Shown here piece after piece: positions 1 to 8,219 of a stretch of DNA of 36,715 nt. The stretch is from Nitriliruptorales bacterium (GTDB taxonomy: Bacteria; Actinomycetota; Nitriliruptoria; Euzebyales; JAHELV01). Below the pieces are notes generated by a model. The model worked only from the letters and a program-made list of their open reading frames with translations, was not told where the DNA came from and searched no databases. Location of the stretch: contig JAHELV010000009.1 in NCBI GenBank assembly GCA_024644015.1, positions 60,320 to 97,034 on the forward strand, given 5' to 3'. The translations under genes and the position numbers were made by a program. How positions within the stretch are numbered: position 1 is the first letter of the stretch; each line of letters begins with the position of its first letter.

Positions 1-1
1 G

Positions 2-328
2 GGAACCGTGGTGGGGTTGACCCTCGTGGCGCTGGCGACGACGTCGGAGTTCCTGGCGCTCATCCCGGCGGCTCTGCGCCGTGGTATCCCAGAGCTCGCC
101 GCCGCGGGGATCGTGGGGTCGGTCATCTACAACGCTACCGTGACCCTCGGCGTCGCCGCTGTCGCCCGACCTCTGGTCGCCCCCGGCCTGTCACCAGCGG
201 CGATCGCCGCTGTCGTTCTCGCCGCCGCAACAGCCGCTGGGGCCTGGACACGCCGGCGGATCGGCAGACCCGTCGGCGCCACGCTCGTCCTCGGCTACAT
301 CGCGTACGTGTGGCTCGTCTGGTCCTGA
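2..328 (+). CDS. Sodium/calcium (CaCA family) antiporter, 3' end only
   Basis: The C-terminal end of an inner-membrane cation antiporter; its start lies before the window, and the frame is open from base 2. The visible part carries the second alpha-repeat of the CaCA family: a TTSEF segment where relatives usually have (S/T)LPE, then RRGIPELAAAGIVGSVIYN, matching the usual RxGxxxLAxGNxxGSNxxN. Two to three more hydrophobic helices and an Arg-rich turn follow, ending in a short VWLVWS tail. Family members exchange Ca2+ or other cations for Na+ or H+. A second, complete CaCA protein lies at 28497-29486. Family assignment is good; the transported ion is unknown. The gene stops about 30 bases before the convergent end of the minus-strand ABC operon. 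Confidence 0.8.
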   Translation, partial: GTVVGLTLVALATTSEFLALIPAALRRGIPELAAAGIVGSVIYNATVTLGVAAVARPLVAPGLSPAAIAAVVLAAATAAGAWTRRRIGRPVGATLVLGYIAYVWLVWS

Positions 329-360
329 GCCGCTCGTCGGCTGCGCGGCGCCCGCCGAAC

Positions 361-546
361 TCAGCCGACGTCGCGCACCCGGTCAGCGGGCAGACGACTC
401 ACGACCGCATCGGAGCCGAGCGCTCCGCAGATGAGCACCAGCAACACGTAGATGAACCCATCGACCCCTCTCAGCACGACCGCGCAGCCCAACATCGCGA
501 CGGCCCAGACGACCGAGTTCCAGAACAGGACCTGCTTGCGGTTCAT
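361..546 (-). CDS. Small two-helix membrane protein, last gene of the ABC exporter operon
   Basis: A 61-residue hypothetical membrane protein. It has two hydrophobic segments (about residues 7-25 and 29-45) and a short charged C-terminus (SRLPADRVRDVG). A strong GGAGGAG ribosome site lies six bases before the ATG. It starts 42 bases after the stop of the ABC permease on the same strand, so it is probably the last gene of that operon. I recognise no family. It could be a small accessory subunit of the exporter, but that rests only on position. The downstream neighbour is convergent. Confidence 0.6.
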   Translation of the reverse strand: MNRKQVLFWNSVVWAVAMLGCAVVLRGVDGFIYVLLVLICGALGSDAVVSRLPADRVRDVG

Positions 547-588
547 GCGAACTCCTCCGGTTGTCAGCGGCGGGGGGATTGGCTGCGT

Positions 589-1341
589 TCACTCCCAGCG
601 GTACGCGCGCCAGGCGGCGAGGACACACAGCAGCGCGATCGCGGCCGCGATGAGCGCCTGCCGGCCGGCCCACCCGCCGGCGAGCCACGGCTCCTGCAGC
701 AACTGGACGATCGGGGTCAGCGGCAGCCAGTCACTCACCGTCCGCAGCGAGTCGGGCAGCACCTCCGGGGGCGGTCCTGCGCCGGACAGGAACATGAACA
801 TGAACCACAGCAGCAGGCCGACCGACTGCGCCGCCCGTGCGGTGGGCAGGACGGTGCCGAGCAGCAGGCCGAGCGCGGCGATGCTCAGCGCACCCAGCAG
901 GTACGCGCCCAGGAACCCGGCGATGGCGTCGGGCGCGGTCACGTCGGTGAACGCGAACGCTGCGCCGACCAGAAGCGCGGCGCCGGCGGTGGCGACGAGC
1001 AGCGAGACGAGCAGCTGCGAGAGCAGCACGTCCCGGCGTCGCACGGCCGACGCGCGGAGGCGCTTCAGCACGCCGATCTCGCGGTACTCGACCATGTGGG
1101 TCGGCACACCGATCAGCGCCACGCCCGCGACCGCCAACGCGACGTATGCCGGCGTGTAGAAGTCGGTCGGGCCGTGACCGCCGTAGACGACCATGCCGCC
1201 GCCGGTCTCCACCTCGTTGCCGAACACGCCGCCCAGCACGTAGAGGACCATCAGCGGCAGCGCGAGCGTGAAGATCACCGTGATGGGTTCTCGCAGGAAC
1301 AGCTTGACCTCGACCCACGTCATCTTCGCCAGCGCGCGCAT
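589..1341 (-). CDS. ABC-2 type exporter permease
   Basis: A 250-residue integral membrane subunit of an ABC-2 exporter (DrrB/NodJ-like). It has an N-terminal amphipathic stretch (KMTWVEVKLFLREP), then about six hydrophobic helices; the central ERE-type cytoplasmic segment EYREIGVLKRLRASAVRR is typical of ABC-2 permeases, followed by the VLLSQLLVS helix. The ATG shares one base with the stop of the upstream ATPase gene (TGATG), so the two are almost certainly translated together and form one transporter. Substrate unknown; relatives export drugs, lipids or polysaccharides. Length is normal for a single-copy permease, unlike the double-length permease at 3038-4702. Confidence 0.88.
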   Translation of the reverse strand: MRALAKMTWVEVKLFLREPITVIFTLALPLMVLYVLGGVFGNEVETGGGMVVYGGHGPTDFYTPAYVALAVAGVALIGVPTHMVEYREIGVLKRLRASAVRRRDVLLSQLLVSLLVATAGAALLVGAAFAFTDVTAPDAIAGFLGAYLLGALSIAALGLLLGTVLPTARAAQSVGLLLWFMFMFLSGAGPPPEVLPDSLRTVSDWLPLTPIVQLLQEPWLAGGWAGRQALIAAAIALLCVLAAWRAYRWE

Positions 1342-2306
1342 CAGCGCTCCATCTCGCCGACGAGGCGCAGGTACACGTCCTCGAGGGTGGGCCTGATCAC
1401 GGTCATGTCGTCGGGGACGAGTCCGTGGCCGACGAGGGCACTGCCGACGTGTGCGACGACCGTCGGCGCACCGCGGACCTCGACGACGTTGCCGTCGCGC
1501 TGCACACCCGACACGCTCGGAACCGACCGCAGGAACCCGATGTCGTCACGGTCACTGGAGAACCGCAGGACGACGACGTCGGTGTGGGCGGCGACCAGTT
1601 GTGCGGGCGTCCCGGCCGCCACGACCGTGCCGTCGGCGATGACCGCCAGACGGTCGCACAGCCGTTCCGCCTCGTCCATGAAGTGGGTGACGAGCACCAC
1701 GGTCGTGCCGGTGTCGCGGATCCGCTCGATCAGCGACCAGGTCGCACGTCGCGCGGCCGGGTCGAGCCCGGTGGTCATCTCGTCGAGGAACACCACGGTG
1801 GGGTCGTTGACCAGGGCGAGCGCAACGAGCAGCCGCTGGCGCTGCCCGCCCGACAGGCTGCCGAACGAAGCCTTCGCCTTGTCCTGCAGCCCCCACTGCG
1901 TCATCACGGTCCGCCACGACGGACCCTCGGGGAGCAGCGACGCGAACAGATCGAGCGCCTCCCACACCTTGATGCGGTTGGGCAGCGCCGACTCCTGCAG
2001 CTGCGAACCGATCAGCGGGCGAAGCTGGCTCGCGTCGGTCCGCGGGTCCAGGCCCAGCACGCGGATATCCCCCGAGTCGGGGACGCGCAGACCCTGGATG
2101 CACTCGACTGCCGTCGTCTTGCCCGCACCGTTGGGGCCGAGCAGGCCGAAGATCTCGCCGCGCCGGACGTCGAAGGACACGTCGGCGACCGCGGTGACCG
2201 ACCGGTAGCGCTTGGCCAGGTGCGACACGGTGACGACCGACTCCGCGCCGCGGCCCGCAGCCTCTTCCCCAAGGGTGCGCGGCACGTGGGCTGGCTGAGA
2301 GGTCAT
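1341..2306 (-). CDS. ABC exporter ATP-binding protein (DrrA/CcmA type)
   Basis: The ATPase subunit (321 residues) of the exporter with the permease at 589-1341. Visible motifs: Walker A GPNGAGKTTAVE, Q-loop region GSQLQESALP, signature LSGGQRQRLLVAL, Walker B VVFLDEMTTGLDP (Met where Pro is usual), switch histidine in LVTHFMDEAERL, and a C-terminal DrrA-type extension ending with PTLEDVYLRLVGE. I chose the ATG at 2306 (MTSQPAHV) because it lies four bases after the stop of the DUF998 gene; the longer open frame upstream is the antisense of that gene's neighbour frame and has no family similarity. Second ATPase gene of the six-gene operon. Confidence 0.9.
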   Translation of the reverse strand: MTSQPAHVPRTLGEEAAGRGAESVVTVSHLAKRYRSVTAVADVSFDVRRGEIFGLLGPNGAGKTTAVECIQGLRVPDSGDIRVLGLDPRTDASQLRPLIGSQLQESALPNRIKVWEALDLFASLLPEGPSWRTVMTQWGLQDKAKASFGSLSGGQRQRLLVALALVNDPTVVFLDEMTTGLDPAARRATWSLIERIRDTGTTVVLVTHFMDEAERLCDRLAVIADGTVVAAGTPAQLVAAHTDVVVLRFSSDRDDIGFLRSVPSVSGVQRDGNVVEVRGAPTVVAHVGSALVGHGLVPDDMTVIRPTLEDVYLRLVGEMER

Positions 2307-2310
2307 GGCG

Positions 2311-3015
2311 TCAGGCGGCCACGGCCGATTCCGCAGCCGAGCGGGTCTCGAGCATGGCGGAGGAGTGCGGAGCGGGAGTCCGGGCGGCACGGATCGCTTC
2401 CAGCCCGAACCACACGTAGCCGATCCCGAACATGATGCGCTGTGCCAACCCCGCAAGGCCGGCGACGTTGACGACCATCATCGAGATCACGAGCGCACTG
2501 ATGACGGCGATCCCGTCGAACACCCGGGCCGCGGTCGTGCCGGGACCTCGGCGGAGGGCTACCAGCAGCACACCGACAGTGAACGTGAACCCGACAGCGT
2601 TCGCGGTCACGGAGTGCAGGAAGTCCTCGAACGCGTCGAACGGCACGTCGAGCCACGGCTTGTGGGCGAACGCCGCCGTCGCGATCATCGAGATCCCGTA
2701 CAAACGGAACAGCGGCGTGGCCAGCGGCCCCCATCGCGGCGCGGCGATACCTGCCAGCAGCAGGACTGCGAACCCCAGGAGCAGGAACCCGAGCCGCGCC
2801 ACCCACGCGTCCTGGACACCCTGACCTGCCGACTCGCTGATCGAGTGGCGGACCCACGAGTACGACTCGGGCATCAGCGTCGTGGCGATCACGACAGCGA
2901 TCGCGGAGGCGGCGAGCAGCGCCAGCACGACCGCCGCCATGGCTACCCGCCGCCGCGGCGCCGCGACGCCTTCGCTCGTCGGCGAGTCACCAGCCTGTGT
3001 CGTATGGATCGTCAT
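2311..3015 (-). CDS. DUF998 family membrane protein
   Basis: A 234-residue polytopic membrane protein with about six hydrophobic helices. The segment SWVRHSISESAGQGVQDAW after the first helix is the family hallmark (HSISE, then G). Function of DUF998 is unknown; members are often found next to transporters or regulators. The start at 3015 (MTIHTTQ) follows the upstream permease stop by 22 bases, and the gene stops four bases before the next ATPase start, so it is embedded in the exporter operon. A role with lipids or as a transporter partner is only inference. Upstream in-frame codons have no hydrophobic pattern and were excluded. Confidence 0.8.
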   Translation of the reverse strand: MTIHTTQAGDSPTSEGVAAPRRRVAMAAVVLALLAASAIAVVIATTLMPESYSWVRHSISESAGQGVQDAWVARLGFLLLGFAVLLLAGIAAPRWGPLATPLFRLYGISMIATAAFAHKPWLDVPFDAFEDFLHSVTANAVGFTFTVGVLLVALRRGPGTTAARVFDGIAVISALVISMMVVNVAGLAGLAQRIMFGIGYVWFGLEAIRAARTPAPHSSAMLETRSAAESAVAA

Positions 3016-3037
3016 CACGGCGTGCTGCGCTCCCGGA

Positions 3038-4702
3038 TCAGCCGGCCACTCCAGCAGCCGGCGCCTTCGTTCTGCGGCCGGCGCCGCGGTCCGCCCGCAG
3101 CAAGCGGCCCGCGACGATCGCGCCGACGACACCCCACGCGGCGAGTACGGCGAGCGACGCCCACGCAATGTCCGGGCTTCCCGTCGAAGCGAGCGCATCT
3201 GCCATGGCCTGCTGGAAGGGCTTGAGTGGGAACAGCGCGACGACGTTCTGCACAACGGTCGGGAAGTCGGCGTCGATCGGGAACACGTCCGACAGCATGG
3301 CGAGCGGCAGCAGCGTGCCGAGTGCGATCGCGTCAACCGACTTGGACTGCGGGACCAACGCGGCGAGCGCCAGACCGAGCGCCGCAAGGCTCACGCTGCC
3401 GACGAGAATCGCGAGCAGGAGCGCCGGGATGGCGGCCGCCCGGATCTCCACGCCGTACAGGCCGGCCGCGAGCGCCAGCATCACGAACGTGGCAGCTGCG
3501 CTCAACCACAGCGTCGAGCCGACGCGTCCAGCGACGTACGCCCAACCCGGCAGAGGCGTGCCGCCCAGACGCTTGAGCACGCCGCGGTCCCGCGCCTTCG
3601 CGACCGCGGACGCCTGGACCACATAGGCGATGACTGCGATCGCGTACACCGGCATGCCGGCAGCGAGGTACTGCGCCAACGACAGGTCGCCGATCTGCGC
3701 CTCCTCGCCGAACAGCAGCGGCATCAGGACGAGCAGCAGAACCGGGAACGCGAGCCCGAAGAACCACGCGCCCGGATCGCGCCACAGCGCAGCGTTGGCG
3801 TAGCGGATCTGACTGACCAGGATGCGCGGCGTGGACCGCGGCGTGACGGCCGTGGTCTCGACGTGTGTCCCGCGTCGCGTGTGCCCGCCTGCCGCCGCCG
3901 GCGGCTCCCAGCGGAAGAACCTCGCGGCCACCAGCAGACCGAGGACACCCCACACGGCCATGACTGCCAGATGGTCGAACGAGAACCCCGCACCCGTCCC
4001 GAACGGGTCGAACGCGGTGGTCATCGCCTCCACGAAGTGCTTCAACGGGAGGAACCACCCGAGCCGCTCGAGCCACAACGGCATGTCGGTGCCGACGGCG
4101 AACACCCCCGAGACGAACGCCAGGATGATGATGCTGCCGCTGGTCACCGCCTCGACGACCGTGCTCGACCGCAGCAGGGCGACGGCGGCAAGCCCCAGCG
4201 CCGCGAAGCAGGCGATCCCCACGACGAGCGTCACGATCACGGCTCCGGCAGTGCGGCCGAGCAGTTGGACGTCGTAGGCGACGACTCCGACGGCCAGCAG
4301 CACCACGACGCCTGCCAGTGAGATGATCACGGCCGCAGCGACGCGACCCATGAGGTAGTCCGACCACGGCAACGGCGTGCCGTGCAGGCGCTTGAGGATG
4401 CCACGTTCGCGTGCCCGCGCCACGCCCGTCGGCAGCGCCGAGAATGTGATCATGGTGACCGCGAACACCGCCGCGACCGGCGCCAGGTACTGCGCCGCGC
4501 GGATGCCGCCCTCGGCATCGATCGTCTCGTTGCCGACCAGCAACCCGAACACGACCAGGAACGTCAGCGGCAGGCCCAACGCGAGCACGACCGACGCGCG
4601 CGTCCGCACAAACGCCTTGACCGCGTAGGCGGTCTGATCTCGCACCAGCGTCACGGCCGACGTTCGCCGCTTCCTCGGGAGTGCAGCCGTCGCGCTAGAC
4701 AC
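3038..4702 (-). CDS. Double-length ABC-2 permease (two fused copies)
   Basis: A 554-residue inner-membrane permease in which two ABC-2 permease units are joined. Copy one (about residues 15-270) has the segment ARERGILKRLHGTPLPWSDY; copy two (about 290-535) repeats it as AKARDRGVLKRLGGTPLPGW, and both end in a FFRWEPP- or LLRADRG-like tail after a PLKHFVEAM/PLKPFQQAM helix. Such a fusion can form a whole channel from one chain with the ATPase encoded just upstream. The GTG start overlaps the ATPase stop by eight bases and has a GGGAG site about seven bases before it. Substrate unknown. The copies have clearly diverged, so the duplication is old. Confidence 0.9.
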   Translation of the reverse strand: MSSATAALPRKRRTSAVTLVRDQTAYAVKAFVRTRASVVLALGLPLTFLVVFGLLVGNETIDAEGGIRAAQYLAPVAAVFAVTMITFSALPTGVARARERGILKRLHGTPLPWSDYLMGRVAAAVIISLAGVVVLLAVGVVAYDVQLLGRTAGAVIVTLVVGIACFAALGLAAVALLRSSTVVEAVTSGSIIILAFVSGVFAVGTDMPLWLERLGWFLPLKHFVEAMTTAFDPFGTGAGFSFDHLAVMAVWGVLGLLVAARFFRWEPPAAAGGHTRRGTHVETTAVTPRSTPRILVSQIRYANAALWRDPGAWFFGLAFPVLLLVLMPLLFGEEAQIGDLSLAQYLAAGMPVYAIAVIAYVVQASAVAKARDRGVLKRLGGTPLPGWAYVAGRVGSTLWLSAAATFVMLALAAGLYGVEIRAAAIPALLLAILVGSVSLAALGLALAALVPQSKSVDAIALGTLLPLAMLSDVFPIDADFPTVVQNVVALFPLKPFQQAMADALASTGSPDIAWASLAVLAAWGVVGAIVAGRLLRADRGAGRRTKAPAAGVAG

Positions 4703-5618
4703 CGGTCCGCTCCCGCTCCGCCTGCCCGACCACGTCCAGGTACACCTGCTCCAAGCTCGGTCGCGCGAGCCGCAGGGACCCGAGCTCCGTGCCGTGTGCC
4801 AGTGCCCACTCCGTCAGCTCGTGCAGATCGTCGGTCGCCGCAGCTGTGCGCACCTCGACCTTCTCGCCGTCACGGCGCACCTCGCCGCGCAACGCCGGCA
4901 GCGCCAACGCGCCGTGGGCCTCCGGAACGACGAAGGCGATCATCGTCGTGCTCGCCATCTGGCGTTCGGCCAGCTCGTCGGGCGAACCCAGTGCGACGAG
5001 CTGCCCCGCTGCGATGACCGCGACGCGGTCGGCCAGGTGCTCCGCCTCGTCCATGTAGTGCGTCGTCAGCAGGATCGTCTTGCCCAGACCGCGAAGACCC
5101 TCGAGCATGTCCCACGCGGCGCGCCGCGCCGACGGGTCGAACCCGGTCGTCGGCTCGTCGAGGTAGAGCAACTCGGGGTCACCGATCAGTCCCAGTGCAA
5201 GATCGGCGCGCCGACGTTGCCCGCCCGACAGCGTCCCGATGCGCGCATCGGCCTTCTCGGTGAGGCCGACCAGCTCGATCACCTCGTCGACCGGCCGGGG
5301 CGCCGGGAAGAACCCCGCGTACAGGCGCGCGAGCTCGCGGACGCTGAACTCCTCGTCCAGCGCCGCCTCCTGCAGCACGATACCGATGCGCTCCCGATAG
5401 GCGCGCCCGCCCGTCTGGGGGTCGAACCCCAGCACGGACACTGCACCGTCGTCACGGCTGCGGTGACCCTCCAGGATCTCCACCGTCGTCGTCTTGCCGG
5501 CGCCGTTCGGCCCCAGCAGGGCGAACACCTCACCCGCCTCGACCGAGAAGCTCAACCCGTCGACCGCACGAACCGATCCGTACGTCTTACGCAGGCCTTC
5601 GACGTCGATCGCACCCAT
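4695..5618 (-). CDS. ABC exporter ATP-binding protein, first gene of operon
   Basis: ATPase subunit (307 residues) for the double-length permease downstream. Motifs: Walker A GPNGAGKTTTVEILEG, Q-loop GIVLQEAALDEE, signature LSGGQRRRADLAL, Walker B LLYLDEPTTGFDP, switch histidine LLTTHYMDEAEHLADR, and a C-terminal extension ending PSLEQVYLDVVGQ, as in DrrA-type exporters. I took the ATG at 5618 (MGAIDVEGLRKTYG), preceded by GAGGGGCGAG; the in-frame region upstream is rich in codons untypical of this genome. It is the promoter-proximal gene of the six-gene operon, and a perfect DosR-like box lies about 96 bases before it. Confidence 0.9.
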   Translation of the reverse strand: MGAIDVEGLRKTYGSVRAVDGLSFSVEAGEVFALLGPNGAGKTTTVEILEGHRSRDDGAVSVLGFDPQTGGRAYRERIGIVLQEAALDEEFSVRELARLYAGFFPAPRPVDEVIELVGLTEKADARIGTLSGGQRRRADLALGLIGDPELLYLDEPTTGFDPSARRAAWDMLEGLRGLGKTILLTTHYMDEAEHLADRVAVIAAGQLVALGSPDELAERQMASTTMIAFVVPEAHGALALPALRGEVRRDGEKVEVRTAAATDDLHELTEWALAHGTELGSLRLARPSLEQVYLDVVGQAERERTGV

Positions 5619-5713
5619 GGTCACTCGCCCCTCGAGCCAGGCCGGTCCAACCCCGTGGCATTGAGCTTGACGCAGCCGGCGAGAGCGACAAGAGGCCAAC
5701 GGCCGGTCGTCCA

Positions 5714-5727
5714 GGGACGAACGCCCC
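5714..5727. promoter_or_regulatory. DosR-like box (11/11) in divergent promoter region
   Basis: GGGACGAACGCCCC matches all 11 defined positions of the mycobacterial DosR consensus GGGACNWWNGNCCC, and the flanks extend the dyad (CAGGG...CCCTG). It lies between the divergent ABC exporter operon (start 5618) and the CorC-like gene (start 5818), so it could serve either. The right half also forms a small hairpin with AAGGGCG at 5731-5737. The match is direct; the regulator is inferred. Confidence 0.55.
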
Positions 5728-5817
5728 TGTAAGGGCGGGCGTCTAGTCGGTCGACACAGGTACGAATGGCCCTGACCCGCCGCGTGGTGACCCCGACGCT
5801 GGTGTCGAGGTGGTTCC

Positions 5818-7086
5818 ATGGCGATCTGGTGGCAACTGGGCCTCGTGGCGACGCTGGTCGTCGTCAACGCGCTGCTCGCCGGCACGGAGATCGCCCTGAT
5901 CTCGCTGCGGGAGGGCCAGGTGCAGCGCCTCGCTCGGCGCGGTGGCAGCGGACAGCTGACGGCGCAACTCGTCCGCGACCCGAACAGCTACCTGGCCACG
6001 ATCCAGATCGGCATCACGCTGGCGGGTTTCCTCGCGTCGGCCACGGCGGCGGTCACGCTCGCCGAACCTCTGGTCGGCGTCATGCCGGCACTGGGCGGCG
6101 CTGCGCGCCCAGTCGCCATCGTCGTGGTCACGGCGGCGCTGACGTTCGTCACCCTGGTGGCCGGAGAGCTCGCCCCGAAGCGGCTGGCGATGCAGCACGC
6201 CGAACGGTGGGCAGTGCTTTCCGCTCGACCGCTGTCGGTGCTGGCGACGCTGACACGTCCCGCGGTGCTGCTGTTGGCCCGGGCGACCAACGCCGTCATC
6301 TGGATGTTCGGCGGTGATCCCACCCGGGGGCGCGCGGTCGTCACCGAGGAGGAGATCCGCGATCTCGTCGCCGCCGGCGGCATGTACTCCGCAGCCGAGC
6401 GGCGGGTGATCACCGGTTCGCTGGAGGCGACGCACCGCACGCTGAATCAGGTAGCCCGCCCGCGGCCGCAGATCGTCGCACTCGCCGGCGACCTGCCGGT
6501 TGACGCGGCTGTCCGCCGGCTGCTCGATTCGGGTCACGTCCGCGCGCCCGTGTACCGCGAGCGCCTCGACGACGCCGACCGGGTCGTGTCGCTGCTCGAC
6601 CTGGTCGGGCGGACCGGCACGGTCGCCGAGCACGCCCGGCGTGCGGTCGCCCTACCGGAGTCCATGCCACTGATCGAGGCGGTCCGCGCCCTCCAGCGCA
6701 AGCGCCACCTGATGGCCCTCGTCGTGTCGGAGTACGGCGGCGTGGAGGGACTGGTCACGGTCGAAGATCTCGTTGAGGAGTTCGTCGGCGAGATCTACGA
6801 CGAGTACGACCCCGAGGTCCGCGAGGCTGTCCGCAATGCGGACGGTTCATGGACCCTGGCCGGCCACTTTCCGGTCCACGACCTGGTCGATCTCGACGTG
6901 GACCTGCCCGCGGGCGACTACGTGACCCTGGCGGGGCTCGTGCTCCAACGGCTGGGGCGCCTGCCGACCGACGGAGACCAGCTCGAGCTGGAGGGCTGGC
7001 GGATCACGGTGTTGTCGGTCCGTGAGCATGCGATCCAGCACGTGCGTCTGGATCCGCTGTCTCCGGCGACCAACGGTGCCGGCTGA
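5818..7086 (+). CDS. CorC/HlyC (CNNM-like) membrane protein with CBS domains
   Basis: A 422-residue protein of the HCC family. Order of parts: DUF21 transmembrane domain with about four helices (residues 1-150, including [17 protein letters not shown] and GELAPKRLA), a paired CBS module (about 190-310; [29 protein letters not shown] spans the second CBS) and a C-terminal CorC_HlyC domain (about 325-405). Relatives take part in Mg2+ or Co2+ efflux or sensing; older names such as hemolysin are misleading. The ATG has a GAGGTGG site eight bases upstream. It is divergent from the exporter operon and shares the region with the DosR-like box at 5714. Transported ion not certain. Confidence 0.9.
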   Translation: MAIWWQLGLVATLVVVNALLAGTEIALISLREGQVQRLARRGGSGQLTAQLVRDPNSYLATIQIGITLAGFLASATAAVTLAEPLVGVMPALGGAARPVAIVVVTAALTFVTLVAGELAPKRLAMQHAERWAVLSARPLSVLATLTRPAVLLLARATNAVIWMFGGDPTRGRAVVTEEEIRDLVAAGGMYSAAERRVITGSLEATHRTLNQVARPRPQIVALAGDLPVDAAVRRLLDSGHVRAPVYRERLDDADRVVSLLDLVGRTGTVAEHARRAVALPESMPLIEAVRALQRKRHLMALVVSEYGGVEGLVTVEDLVEEFVGEIYDEYDPEVREAVRNADGSWTLAGHFPVHDLVDLDVDLPAGDYVTLAGLVLQRLGRLPTDGDQLELEGWRITVLSVREHAIQHVRLDPLSPATNGAG

Positions 7087-7112
7087 CGCCGCCACGACGA
7101 CGAAGGAACGTC

Positions 7113-7277
7113 ATGCGCGGGACCGCGCTGGGCGGACCGCGACACACCGAACCGGCCCGGCGCCCGACGATCCCGCCGTTCTTCCAGGCCGGCCGACGCA
7201 AGGCCGCCCGGTGGGTGGAGCGGGCTGCGCCCACCACTGGCGCGGCGCCGCTCCCGGCCGGCCTTGAGGGCCCGTAG
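7113..7277 (+). CDS. Possible small protein, 54 residues
   Basis: An open frame from ATG 7113 to TAG 7277, 27 bases after the CorC-like gene, with GAAGGAA seven to thirteen bases before the ATG. The product begins MRGTALGGPRH, is rich in Pro, Arg and Ala, and has an IPPFFQAGRRKAARWVERA segment that could form a short basic amphipathic helix. I recognise no family. GC-rich DNA makes chance open frames of this size common, so the ribosome site and position are the only support. Confidence 0.3.
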   Translation: MRGTALGGPRHTEPARRPTIPPFFQAGRRKAARWVERAAPTTGAAPLPAGLEGP

Positions 7278-7291
7278 GCCCGCCACGACGA

Positions 7292-7549
7292 TCAGCCGTG
7301 CCGGCGCGTGGTGATCCGTGCTCGCTGCTGGGCCCTGCCGGCGGCAGAGTGCCTGGGCTGCACGCCACCCATTGGCGGACCGTGACGGCGGCAGCCGGAC
7401 CGGCGGGACGACTTGCCCGTCGGGAACCGCATGGCATAGCGATCACGCCGACCGTCCGCCAGCTCGCGGTAGGTCGGCCTGCTCCGATCGGGCCGATGCG
7501 ACGCCGCCGCATGGCTCTCCGTGGTGGCGAGTTTGGGATTCGATGACAT
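7292..7549 (-). CDS. Possible small basic protein, 85 residues
   Basis: Open frame starting at ATG 7549 (MSSNPKLATTESHAAASHR), with an AGGGG about ten bases upstream. The product is Arg/His-rich and probably unstructured, including RPTYRELADGRRDRYAMRF, which has more natural composition than the rest. Third-position GC is lower by eye than in the confident genes here. No family recognised. It may be a decayed gene or a chance frame. Confidence 0.25.
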   Translation of the reverse strand: MSSNPKLATTESHAAASHRPDRSRPTYRELADGRRDRYAMRFPTGKSSRRSGCRRHGPPMGGVQPRHSAAGRAQQRARITTRRHG

Positions 7550-7808
7550 GTGGGTGGCCCCTTGTCGTACTCGCTCATCTCCCACTGTGCGACGTCATGC
7601 GGACGGGGATCAGGGCAAATGGCACGGTCCCGGTTCCCGATCGGCCCGAGACCACCAGGACCCGTGACCACTACGATGAGGCACGGTGAAGGGGTGTGCC
7701 GGTCTTCGCAGCCGCGGCCGCGGTACCAGTCAGCCGGACCTCGCTCCCAATCCGCGCCACGGACGGCTCACGCTCCAAGTGGGGACCAACACACCAGTGG
7801 AGGATGAC

Positions 7809-8219
7809 ATGACAGACGCAAACACCCGAGATCCGCACGACGTCAGCTCCGACGACGCTGGTCATGTCGAGGGTCAGCCGGCGCGACCGGACGTCACGAA
7901 CCTGCCGTCGGCGGCAGGCACGCTGCTCGGGCGCGCACAGGCCTCCCAGGCGGGGCGTGCCGGCCAGACGCTGACGCCCGGGGCCGGCATCCCGCTCAAG
8001 CAGACGTTGCTCGCCCTCACCGCCGGGCAGTCACTCGCCGAGCACGAGAGCCCGACGGCCGCCACGCTGCTGGTCATGATCGGGGCGGTGCGACTGACGA
8101 GCGGGGCCGGGACGGTCGATCTGCGGGAGGGCGATCACACCATGCTCCCATCCGCCCGCCACGGGATCGATGCGGTCGACGACGCGGTGATGTTGCTCAC
8201 CGTGACGCAGGAGTCCTGA
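7809..8219 (+). CDS. Small cupin-domain protein
   Basis: A 136-residue soluble protein. The first ~45 residues are polar and probably disordered (TDANTRDPHDVSSDDAGH), followed by a single cupin barrel: AGIPLKQTLLALTAGQSLAEHESPTAATLLVMIGAVRLTSGAGTVDLREGD spans the core. The usual metal-binding His-x-His of motif 1 is reduced to EHES, and motif 2 ends DHTMLPSARHGIDA, so metal binding is possible but not clear. I chose the ATG at 7809, which has GGAGG about six bases before it; a GTG at 7686 in frame would add 41 residues without cupin similarity. Such small cupins are often stress or redox proteins of unknown role. Confidence 0.8.
   Translation: MTDANTRDPHDVSSDDAGHVEGQPARPDVTNLPSAAGTLLGRAQASQAGRAGQTLTPGAGIPLKQTLLALTAGQSLAEHESPTAATLLVMIGAVRLTSGAGTVDLREGDHTMLPSARHGIDAVDDAVMLLTVTQES

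Larger units (their letters stand above)
7087..7808. other. Gene-poor 722-base stretch between CorC-like and cupin genes
   Basis: No recognised protein family in any frame. It holds two weak small open frames (7113-7277 plus; 7292-7549 minus, described separately), a short GGGCC-CGTA-GGCCC hairpin at 7268-7281, and a TACGAT hexamer at 7672-7677 that would suit a -10 element for the cupin gene. I see no tRNA, repeat or mobile element remnant. Confidence 0.5.

Noticed and set aside
310-2208. Long plus-strand open frame over the ABC genes
   Set aside because: It is antisense to two genes with full ABC motifs; its product is low-complexity Arg, Gln and Asp-rich with no domain, a usual effect of high GC.
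7657-7670. AGGACCCGTGACCA before the cupin gene as a DosR-like box
   Set aside because: Both central W positions and both outer bases fail; it also lies directly against the putative -10 element, an unusual place for such a site.
7686-7808. Earlier GTG start for the cupin gene
   Set aside because: The added 41 residues have no cupin similarity and no ribosome site, whereas ATG 7809 has GGAGG at good spacing.
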